Shown: one piece after another, positions 26,533 to 34,128 of the stretch
Layout of the letters: the number at the start of each line of letters is the position of its first letter
Numbering within the stretch: the first letter of the stretch is position 1
Source: Desulfosporosinus acididurans
GTDB taxonomy: Bacteria > Bacillota > Desulfitobacteriia > Desulfitobacteriales > Desulfitobacteriaceae
Assembly (NCBI RefSeq): GCF_001029285.1
Contig: NZ_LDZY01000008.1
Coordinates: 170,484 to 234,483, forward strand
DNA: 64,000 nt
Direction: 5' to 3'
The notes under the pieces: model-generated
Database searches by the model: none
What the model saw: the letters and a program-made list of their open reading frames with translations, nothing else
Told to the model about the DNA's origin: nothing
Made by a program: the position numbers and the translations under genes

Positions 26533-26549
26533 TGTATATTATGTATACA
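26533..26549. promoter_or_regulatory. Putative activator-binding inverted repeat (UAS), promoter 4
   Basis: TGTATA, five bases, TATACA, centred about 150 bases upstream of the -24 box of promoter 4. Same 6-5-6 geometry and consensus as the repeats of promoters 2 and 3. Confidence 0.6.
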
Positions 26550-26691
26550 ATCAGCTGGTCAATATGTTGCGATATTGTAACAATTACCTGCGGATTTAAC
26601 TACTCCGTAAAGGTTGGACTCTTAAAGCCGGATCTTCTGATGATATGGCTGAGAAACGATGTCAAGAAGGATAGAAAAATTGTTTAATAGC

Positions 26692-26707
26692 TGGCACAGT
26701 TATTGCA
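26692..26707 (+). promoter_or_regulatory. Sigma-54 (-24/-12) promoter 4, now upstream of an IS110 element
   Basis: TGGCAC and TTGCA with ten bases between GG and GC. The next host gene on this strand, the acyl-CoA ligase, is almost 2 kb away, with an IS110-family element between. The promoter probably belonged to the ligase before the insertion. Confidence 0.8.
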
Positions 26708-26759
26708 AAATAAAATAGACAAATAATTTTGAATGTTTTGAAAAATATTGAGACCATTT

Positions 26760-28560
26760 TCGGTTCTTGTTGGGAGATTCTTTGAGATTGCAAATAGTCT
26801 CGGATTGGTTATTAAGGAGCATTCCTGTAGTAGGAAAAAATGAGCTTTGTCAAAAAGAAGACCTCACGTTACAATTTGAAAGGACTGTTGGCCAACAGAA
26901 TCCAATCAAAATAACGGAGGTCATCCCAAATGAATTTTACACAAAACGAGAAACTAAAGCAACTTTCTGAAAGAAGTATTGTTATCGGAGTGGACATCGC
27001 CAGCGAGCTTCATTACGCCAGGGCTTTCGACTGGCGAGGAGTAGAGCTGGGCAAAGTATTCAAGTTTGAAAACAGTGCTGAAGGATTCAGGGATTTCTAT
27101 GCATGGATTGAACGTTTAAAAGGTCAAGCACAAAAGGACTGCATAGTGGTAGGCGCAGAGCCAACCGGCCATTACTGGTTCGGCCTGGCATCATATCTAA
27201 AAGAGCAAAGCATTAAGCTAGTCCTCGTAAACCCATTCCATGTAAAGCGTAGTAAGGAGCTTGATGACAACCACCCCAGCAAAACGGATGCTAAGGACCC
27301 CAAAACAATTGCTAAGCTGGTCATCGAGGGGAGATACAATGAGCCCTATATCCCGGAGGGGATCTATGCAGAACTGCGAATAGCGATGGCTTGCAGAATG
27401 CGCATCCAAAAGGAAATGAGCAGTATAAAAAATCGCATTCAGAGGTGGCTGAAAATCTACTTTCCCGAGCATGAAACGGTGTTTGGAAAGTTTGATGCGA
27501 CAAGTAGCATGCTGGTTCTGCAAGTTGCCCCGCAACCTAGGGATATCAAAAGACTTGGAGTAGAAGGAATAAACCGAATTTGGAGAGACAACAAGTTGAG
27601 AGCAGTCGGAATGAAAAGGGCTAAGAGCCTGTATGAAGCTGCTCAGAAGAGCATTGGTTGCACCGAAGGAGAGTCTTGTTCCCGAATGGAAATTCAGCTA
27701 TTACTCCAAGACTATCACACTAAAACAGCACAATATCAGGCAGTCATAGAAACCATCGATGAGTTGTGCCGTCAGATACCAGAAGTAGCGAAGTTACTTG
27801 AAATTAAAGGTGTTGGCCTTGTTACCGTGGCAGGCTTTCTCTCCGAAGTTGGAGATATTAGACGCTTTAATTCTCCAAAGCAGATCCAAAAGCTTGCGGG
27901 CTTAGCCTTACGAGAAAGCAGCTCAGGTAAGCACAAGGGACAGACCACGATCAGTAAGCGCGGCCGCGCACGACTGAGGGCAATCCTATTTCAAGCAGTG
28001 ATGCCGCTAGTCGCAAAAAACGCAGAGTTTGCAGAGATACACAACTACTACACAACAAGGATCAAGAATCCCCTGAAGAAGAAACAATCACTAATTGCCT
28101 TAAGCTGTAAACTAATTCGGGTGTTCTATGCAATATTAACAAAAGGTACAGAATACGATCCAGAAAAGCTAATTAAGGACATTCATCGTCCAGTTGAGCA
28201 TTTAGCAGCGTAATTAGAATAGCAGCGAAACCATAAGAAACAAACGATCTGTGGGTTAAAGCGTCACCACAGAAGCGAGCAATCCAGGTAACCTAGCAAA
28301 ACAAAAGAGCTGGTAGTCAGTCGCATATTTTTCCATTAGAGCAAGGACTCGGTAGAGGAGCATAACTGACACCCAATCATGGATAGGTGGAACGAAGGAA
28401 TTTAGGGCAGATTTATAATCTTGACCCTGTTAGACATGGGAGGTTTACCACCGTGAGAATCATGGGTTTACAACGGCCAACATATCCACAAATAGTAGAC
28501 GTTGGCTTTGCCATATCCAATTTCTCCGAATTAGACATTTTATGCGAATTCTATCCGTGG
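26760..28560 (+). mobile_element. IS110-family insertion sequence (ends approximate)
   Basis: The element is defined by its transposase and by non-coding DNA on both sides with no host gene. IS110 elements lack terminal inverted repeats, so the ends cannot be fixed by eye. The 5' flank (about 170 bases) contains the palindrome CTGTTGGCCAACAG; the 3' flank (about 300-400 bases) contains a GCCAAC/GTTGGC hairpin near 28,475. One of these flanks should encode the bridge RNA that guides IS110 recombinases (family knowledge). Confidence 0.6.
26930..28213 (+). CDS. IS110-family transposase (DEDD recombinase)
   Basis: 427 residues. The N-terminal RuvC-like DEDD domain shows GVDIAS, GAEPTGHYW and SKTDAKDPKTIAKL; the C-terminal transposase_20 domain contains LLEIKGVGLVTVAGFLSEVG and the serine-containing LRESSSGKHKGQTTISKRG. 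AACGGAGG precedes the ATG. The frame is full length and appears intact, so the element could be active. Confidence 0.93.
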   Translation: MNFTQNEKLKQLSERSIVIGVDIASELHYARAFDWRGVELGKVFKFENSAEGFRDFYAWIERLKGQAQKDCIVVGAEPTGHYWFGLASYLKEQSIKLVLVNPFHVKRSKELDDNHPSKTDAKDPKTIAKLVIEGRYNEPYIPEGIYAELRIAMACRMRIQKEMSSIKNRIQRWLKIYFPEHETVFGKFDATSSMLVLQVAPQPRDIKRLGVEGINRIWRDNKLRAVGMKRAKSLYEAAQKSIGCTEGESCSRMEIQLLLQDYHTKTAQYQAVIETIDELCRQIPEVAKLLEIKGVGLVTVAGFLSEVGDIRRFNSPKQIQKLAGLALRESSSGKHKGQTTISKRGRARLRAILFQAVMPLVAKNAEFAEIHNYYTTRIKNPLKKKQSLIALSCKLIRVFYAILTKGTEYDPEKLIKDIHRPVEHLAA

Positions 28561-28646
28561 TGAGCTAATTTGGTTAGCTAGGAATTCTATGAAAATACGA
28601 GATATCTAAAGAAAATATCAAGATATTATAGGGAGGTTAAGTAATC

Positions 28647-30290
28647 ATGCTGCCACATGAAAGGCCTTGGTTTAAAAGCTATCCGTTCTATACAAAGCGA
28701 AGCCTTGAGTACCCTGAAATAACACTTGGTCAGTTACTTGATGATGCAGTGAGCAAATGTCCTGATACTTTAGCTATGATTTTTGAGGATCAAAAGATAA
28801 CTTATAGGGAGTTTGGAGATCAAGTGAACCGTTTAGCTAAAGGGCTATTCGATCTGGGGGTAAAAAAAGGTGAACGAGTTGCTCTGATGGGCCCTAATTG
28901 TCCTCAATGGGTTGTCAGTTTTTATGCGTTGCTTAAATTAGGTGCGATAGTTGTACAAACAAATCCAATGTACGTGGAACGTGAATTGGCCTACCAAATA
29001 AACGATTCTGGTGCCACAACAATTATCGTGTTTGAACCTCTGTATCCCAGAGTCCAAAACGTTTTTCATGAAACAACATTACAACGAGTCATAGCTTTTA
29101 ATTTTATTGTTCCTGTTAAACAGACACAAGACATAAATTCTTATGATGTGTTGATCAGAAGTGACTTGATTTCGGACGTTGTTGAAATCGATCCGGTTAA
29201 GGATCTGGCAGTTTTACAATATACAGGCGGAACAACAGGCGTATCTAAAGGCGTCATGCTTACCCATCGCAATTTAATCTGCAATACTATTCAAAATATA
29301 TCTTGGTCCTTTGATATAAAATACGGGGAGGAACGAATATTAAGCATTTTACCTCTGTTTCATGTTTATGGAATGACTAACTGTGTAAATTATGCTGTGG
29401 CTAGTGCATCGACACAAATACTATTGCCTCGCTTTGAAATAGATAAGGTTTTAGAAGTTATTAAAAATCATAAACCGACCCTTTTCCCTGGGGCACCAAC
29501 TATATTTATGGCATTAAACAATCATCCTCGAATTGCTGCTTATCGAGAAAACTTAGCGGCAATCAAAGTTTGTAACAGCGGCTCAGCTCCTCTGCCATTA
29601 GAAGTTGCTCAAAAGTTCAGCGAAGTAACCCAGGGAGCGGGAAATCTAATTGAAGGGTATGGTCTTTCCGAAGCGTCACCGGTAACTCATAGTAATCCAT
29701 TGGACCGGCCTACACGCAAAGGCTCGATAGGAATCCCCTTTCCTGACACGGATAGCGTTATTATGGATATGGAAACTGGAACGCGACCACTTCCTGTGGG
29801 GGAGATTGGTGAACTATGTGTTAGAGGTCCTCAGGTTATGAGCGGATACTGGAATAAACCTGAGGAAACAAAAGAGACCCTGCGAGATGGCTGGTTGTAT
29901 ACCGGTGATATTGCTAAAATGGATAAAGATGGTTATTTCTATATAATTGATCGGAAGAAGGATATGATTATTGCGGGAGGGTTTAATATTTACCCCCGTG
30001 ACATTGAAGAAGTGCTTTATGAGCATCCTAAGGTCAAAGAAGTTGTTGTTGCAGGAATTCCAGATCTCTACCGAGGAGAAACTACTAAAGCCTATATAGT
30101 ACTGCATGAGAACATTGAAGGGACTGAGGAGGAATTTATCTCGTTTTGCAGAAGCAAGATGGCGGCCTATAAGGTTCCGCGGCTTATCGAGTTTAGAAAG
30201 GAGTTGCCCAGAAGTATCGTAGGAAAAGTATTGCGACGTAAGCTTGTCGAGGAGGAAACAGCTAAACTGCAAACGGCGGTGACGAGTTAG
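28647..30290 (+). CDS. Acyl-CoA ligase (AMP-binding, fatty-acid-CoA ligase type)
   Basis: 547 residues, complete. The P-loop-like YTGGTTGVSKGVMLTHRN, A5 motif GYGLSEASPVTH, GWLYTGDIAKMDKDGYF, hinge DRKKDMIIAGGFNIYP and the catalytic Lys in RSIVGKVLRRKL are all present. It converts a carboxylic acid, CoA and ATP to acyl-CoA, AMP and PPi. GGGAGG precedes the ATG. As the only acid-activating enzyme nearby it is the likely entry point for the CoA pathway encoded upstream. Its sigma-54 promoter appears to be cut off by the IS110 element, so its present expression is uncertain. Substrate chain length is not evident. Confidence 0.9.
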   Translation: MLPHERPWFKSYPFYTKRSLEYPEITLGQLLDDAVSKCPDTLAMIFEDQKITYREFGDQVNRLAKGLFDLGVKKGERVALMGPNCPQWVVSFYALLKLGAIVVQTNPMYVERELAYQINDSGATTIIVFEPLYPRVQNVFHETTLQRVIAFNFIVPVKQTQDINSYDVLIRSDLISDVVEIDPVKDLAVLQYTGGTTGVSKGVMLTHRNLICNTIQNISWSFDIKYGEERILSILPLFHVYGMTNCVNYAVASASTQILLPRFEIDKVLEVIKNHKPTLFPGAPTIFMALNNHPRIAAYRENLAAIKVCNSGSAPLPLEVAQKFSEVTQGAGNLIEGYGLSEASPVTHSNPLDRPTRKGSIGIPFPDTDSVIMDMETGTRPLPVGEIGELCVRGPQVMSGYWNKPEETKETLRDGWLYTGDIAKMDKDGYFYIIDRKKDMIIAGGFNIYPRDIEEVLYEHPKVKEVVVAGIPDLYRGETTKAYIVLHENIEGTEEEFISFCRSKMAAYKVPRLIEFRKELPRSIVGKVLRRKLVEEETAKLQTAVTS

Positions 30291-30363
30291 AATATTCCTC
30301 GTCCATTGTTTGGGATTCGGCACCCTCATTGAATCCCCACTTTTCTTGCTAATCATTCAATTT

Positions 30364-30406
30364 AAGCCGATCTCACTCCACAATACCAGTGAAGCGAGAT
30401 CGGCTT
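30364..30406. terminator. Terminator between convergent ligase and DUF438 genes
   Basis: AAGCCGATCTC and GAGATCGGCTT pair perfectly over 11 bases with a 21-base loop, lying between the two convergent stops; it probably serves both. Confidence 0.75.
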
Positions 30407-30476
30407 TCGCTATCTGAACCCACTTTTGATTTTTAACGTTAAGTTTCTACACATCCCCAGTCCTTCGTTAACGAGT

Positions 30477-31697
30477 TCACTCCTCGGAATAAATCCGTTT
30501 TTCTCCCTGGATATTTTGTAACTTTTGGATATCTTGAGTGACTTCCATAGTACCACGGTAGGTTCCTTTTTCATCACGTATGGCAAAATATTGTATATAA
30601 ACATACATGTCGTTCATATGTAACCAGAATTCAGCGGTATCGCGCTGACCGCTTTTAAAATCTTGAACAATTTTGTTAACAATGTGCACGCTATCAGGCG
30701 GATGACAGTCTTTAACATTCCGGCCAATGATCGCTTTACTGCGCTGGAAAATACGTTCTTTGCCAAAGGAGAAATAGCGGACGATATCAAATTCATCCAC
30801 AAAGGTGATATCTACAGGCAGGTGGTTAAAAATCAGACTTACTTGCTCTAAGGACAAACCGCCAGTTGGAAACGAAAGAAGCCGATGGGATGTAACAGTT
30901 GGTTCAGGAGGAGCGGATGGAACCCACCCTTCGTCCGGCTGAATCAGCGTATAGCCGATCTCACTGCTCTGTTCTGCTACTGCCGCCCATTCCGCCTCAG
31001 TTAGAGTTTCCATACTCATCGGAAACAAAATATTCTCTTCCTTGTAGATCATATCTTCGATAGCTTTCAGTGCTGGTAAAGCGGTAGCTTGAACCAATTC
31101 CGGTAAAGAATGTTTAGCGGGCAAATGGTCTAGAAGGTTTTGGGAAATCTGTTTAAGCTGAGCTCTGATCTCATCATGGATTCCCCACATTACTTTAGGG
31201 GGCCCGCTTACCCCATGCTTTTCGAGATAAGCAAAAAGAATATTCTCTTTACGACTGTAATGCTTTTCAAGTTCTAACAATTGGCGATGAAGAACTTGCC
31301 ATTTATTCAGGTCTTCTTCGGGAATAGTTTCTTGGGTTGTGTCAAGAAGTTGTTTCAGAAGTGGGCGCAGCTCTTGAATTACGTCTGCAATAGCATGGTT
31401 TTCTTTGCGAAAGGTTTGGATGGGATGGCCGCCTTGTTCTTGGGATTTCGGTTGTTGATCAAGACTATCTTCAAAGACGGATACATGAACATCACAGAGA
31501 CTTTGAATTTCTTTTTCTGGTAAACCTTCTTGGATAAGCTCCTGTTCTAAAGCAGCGATCTCTGTTGCGCCAACGTCGGATAAGAGCTCGCGAAACCTCT
31601 CTTTCAGTTCTTGAGGATTTTTATTCTGGTGAATGTCACGGATAATTTGCTTGAGGGTTTCTCGCCGTTGCTGATGATTTCCTATGAGTTCGCTCAT
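30477..31697 (-). CDS. DUF438 / hemerythrin / PAS protein
   Basis: 406 residues in three parts: an N-terminal DUF438 domain (about 5-75), a hemerythrin-like four-helix domain with metal-type His and Glu residues (FRKENHAI, LELEKHYSRKENILF, WGIHDEI, MIYKEENILFP; about 95-235), and a C-terminal PAS domain (about 285-400; FVDEFDIVRYFSFGKERIF). The PAS/hemerythrin combination usually senses oxygen, NO or redox state. No output domain follows, so it may act through protein contacts. GGAGAGATAC precedes the ATG. It stands alone on the minus strand. Confidence 0.85.
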   Translation of the reverse strand: MSELIGNHQQRRETLKQIIRDIHQNKNPQELKERFRELLSDVGATEIAALEQELIQEGLPEKEIQSLCDVHVSVFEDSLDQQPKSQEQGGHPIQTFRKENHAIADVIQELRPLLKQLLDTTQETIPEEDLNKWQVLHRQLLELEKHYSRKENILFAYLEKHGVSGPPKVMWGIHDEIRAQLKQISQNLLDHLPAKHSLPELVQATALPALKAIEDMIYKEENILFPMSMETLTEAEWAAVAEQSSEIGYTLIQPDEGWVPSAPPEPTVTSHRLLSFPTGGLSLEQVSLIFNHLPVDITFVDEFDIVRYFSFGKERIFQRSKAIIGRNVKDCHPPDSVHIVNKIVQDFKSGQRDTAEFWLHMNDMYVYIQYFAIRDEKGTYRGTMEVTQDIQKLQNIQGEKRIYSEE

Positions 31698-31756
31698 AGT
31701 ATCTCTCCTTTCGCCTTAAACCTTATCTCCTAAAGGTTGTGACGATTGAGAGTTTT

Positions 31757-32635
31757 TCATGCATTCTTCTTCCACCGTTGGCCGACTTTAAGGATAAGCC
31801 AATCTCCTAATGTAATTGTGCTCAGGGCTAAAAGAATGCCGGCAATGACATCGGTAACCCAATGGATTTCCAGATAGAGTGTTGAGTAGATGATCGAAAG
31901 GCAAAATAATGTCCAAACCCATCGGAAGAGTTTATCCTTTTCTCTCCATGCCAATAGCAGCATGGCAAAAGCTATAGAGGTGTGCATTGAAGGAAAACAA
32001 TTTACTACCACGACGGCAGCCTCTGCTGCTGAAAGGTGACGGGCCATCCCGTCGGGCTGCCCTAAGACATACCACACTTCATTAACATGAATCGTTAAGT
32101 AGAAAGGGAAAATCAAGAGAAACTGTAAAACATGGGCTGACAAGCTGTAGCGAATCATTTTTAAAGAGTCTTTAGCCCAGAAGGAGCGAAAAATTGGAAT
32201 GAGTACAGGAAGCGTGAAACCATTAGCGTAAATCCATTGAAAATAGCTTGTTAGCCATGGGGTTTTAAGAACTCGAAAAATCCAGCCGTTATTTCCGGGA
32301 ATCGACTTAAACAAAGCATCTAAGTCCAGCAGATGTACACGAGTTCCCAGTTGCCAATAGACAATGTCATTCCAAACGGGAGGGAAATATTGCCACATTA
32401 GAATTGGAAACAATACTAAAGGGATACCGATACCCAAAAAACGCTGCCAAGAGACTGGCAAACGATCAGGTTCAATATTCCAGAAAGCTCCGACTAACAA
32501 AAGATAGGAATAGTGGGCAGGACGATTGGGGGCAATGAAAACGAACAGTGTGACGGCAACTAAACAGAAACGCAAAAGGTTTTTTTTAGACCAGGTAACC
32601 CAGCGCGCAGTTTTCAGATCCATTGAAGAAATCAT
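31757..32635 (-). CDS. PAP2-family membrane phosphatase
   Basis: 292 residues with about six transmembrane helices. CFPSMHTSIAFAM and EIHWVTDVIAG are the PSxHT and H-x3-D active-site motifs of the PAP2_3 (inositol-phosphorylceramide-synthase-like) branch; the catalytic His residues are kept. It probably removes or transfers phosphate from a lipid at the outer membrane face. The gene lies 45 bases downstream of the DUF1624-like acyltransferase on the same strand, so an envelope-lipid or glycan role for the pair is plausible. Confidence 0.78.
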   Translation of the reverse strand: MISSMDLKTARWVTWSKKNLLRFCLVAVTLFVFIAPNRPAHYSYLLLVGAFWNIEPDRLPVSWQRFLGIGIPLVLFPILMWQYFPPVWNDIVYWQLGTRVHLLDLDALFKSIPGNNGWIFRVLKTPWLTSYFQWIYANGFTLPVLIPIFRSFWAKDSLKMIRYSLSAHVLQFLLIFPFYLTIHVNEVWYVLGQPDGMARHLSAAEAAVVVVNCFPSMHTSIAFAMLLLAWREKDKLFRWVWTLFCLSIIYSTLYLEIHWVTDVIAGILLALSTITLGDWLILKVGQRWKKNA

Positions 32636-32680
32636 GGGTATGAATCAGTCCTTTCCAAACTTATGGCGAAATTGACAAGT

Positions 32681-33883
32681 TTACCAGTGCAATCGGGTTC
32701 CTACTGGCGAATAAGTTTTGGATAAATGTCGAGATTTATGCGATAATCTCCATGCTTGATATTTAAGATTGAGCGGGTAAAGGATTATAATACCCAGAAT
32801 CCAAATCACAACTCCCGCTAAGAGGGAAAGACAATTAAATCGGGCCAGAACTGCCGGTATTGCGGCATAAAGCCAGAGGTGAGCGTTATAAAAGAAAAGT
32901 GGTGATTGTCCGAACTTTTCCAATACCTGACCTAACTTAGAAGTCTGAGACAATCTGAAAAAGAAATAACCCAGCAAGAAGACAAGCCCAAGATAGAGAA
33001 GAAAGAAAATGATACTTGGCGGGTATTTGGAAAGTCCGAAGAAGCCTTGCAAAGTTCCGTCGGGACTAAGATAATCCCCCACTCCCAGAAAGCGTAAAAC
33101 AAAGAAAAGAGCTAAACTGCATAAACCCGACAGCGCAAATCTTTTTGCTTCATAAGTCACGCCGCGTTCTTCTTGATAAGTCTGCCCGTACAACCATCCT
33201 AGGACCATCGGCAGAAGCCAAGGAATCAAGGGGAAATTATTATTCACTAATAACGTTGAAGAGAATGGTACGGGAAGAAGCAAAATAGTCTGCAGCGCTT
33301 TGTAGAGCGTTTGATGCAAAGGAAAGTTTCTTACAACTGTCGGCAAAAATAGCTGACTCAATAAATAGAGCAAGCCAGTTAAGCTAAAGAGTTTCCAAGG
33401 TGAAATTCTGCGACCCGCCACAAGAACAATAAACCCTAAGCCGATGGCGGATAAGACACTAAAGGAGAAAAAGGTTCCCGGCGTAAGGACGGAGAATAAC
33501 GATTGTGCTTGAACAAATAGAGGAAGATTGAAAGCCGGGGAAGCAATAAAAAGCTGTAGTGCTATAAGAATAAGTCCTCGTTTCAGCAGATACTTGTCAA
33601 TACTCCAATTAGAAGCACCCAAGGACTGTCGCTTTCTGACCGAAAGAGCTAAAACATAACCGGCAATAAAAAGAAACCCGGGAGCACATAGGCTGGACAA
33701 AAACATCACGAGTAATCCGAGAAGGCTTGCACTTCCTATGGGATTAAATGTTACATTCCCGTTCATTAGGAGCGGCAATCCTTCATTATTGACTCGTCCG
33801 CTGCTCCAAAAATATAAAGCATGATCCAGAGCCATAAAAAGCATAATTAAACCGCGGGTACGATCCAAAAACCGTAGCCTCAT
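32681..33883 (-). CDS. DUF1624/heparan-alpha-glucosaminide-N-acetyltransferase-like membrane protein
   Basis: About 400 residues with ten or more hydrophobic helices. The N-terminus RFLDRTRGLIMLFMALDHAL and the helix APGFLFIAGYVLALSV match the membrane acyltransferase family DUF1624, whose conserved His (here in MALDHA) takes part in acetyl transfer. ATG at 33883 is the third of three closely spaced ATGs; all are possible. It may acetylate a cell-surface sugar. It is paired with the PAP2 gene downstream. Confidence 0.7.
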   Translation of the reverse strand: MRLRFLDRTRGLIMLFMALDHALYFWSSGRVNNEGLPLLMNGNVTFNPIGSASLLGLLVMFLSSLCAPGFLFIAGYVLALSVRKRQSLGASNWSIDKYLLKRGLILIALQLFIASPAFNLPLFVQAQSLFSVLTPGTFFSFSVLSAIGLGFIVLVAGRRISPWKLFSLTGLLYLLSQLFLPTVVRNFPLHQTLYKALQTILLLPVPFSSTLLVNNNFPLIPWLLPMVLGWLYGQTYQEERGVTYEAKRFALSGLCSLALFFVLRFLGVGDYLSPDGTLQGFFGLSKYPPSIIFFLLYLGLVFLLGYFFFRLSQTSKLGQVLEKFGQSPLFFYNAHLWLYAAIPAVLARFNCLSLLAGVVIWILGIIILYPLNLKYQAWRLSHKSRHLSKTYSPVGTRLHW

Positions 33884-34085
33884 AATCATCATCTCATTTC
33901 TTTTTCCTCAAGGCTTCCGGTTATCAATTATACTCCCCAATAAAATTAAAAATTTACTTAAACAATGAACAAGTTGTCAAGAATTAGTGAAGATGAGATG
34001 CTGCCAACTTTTTAAGAACTGGGAACTTTTGCTCTTTAAAGGATTCAAATAATCTTCGTCGAATTTCAGAGGAGAAGGTTATTTT

Positions 34086-34112
34086 GTTCAGCGTTAGCTG
34101 AACGACTTCACT
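34086..34112 (-). repeat. Solo left end of the IS200/IS605-like repeat
   Basis: On the minus strand AAGTGAAGTCGTTCAGCTAA is followed by CGCTGAAC, the same left end and GTTCAGC/GCTGAAC hairpin found in the longer copies at 21, 57 and 63 kb. It ends about 16 bases upstream of the helicase start. Confidence 0.45.
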
Positions 34113-34128
34113 TGGAAGGATTATTAGA

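Noticed and set aside
26767..26929. Open frame leading into the IS110 transposase
   Set aside because: It is in another frame, lacks a good ribosome site, and falls where the element's non-coding flank or bridge RNA is expected.
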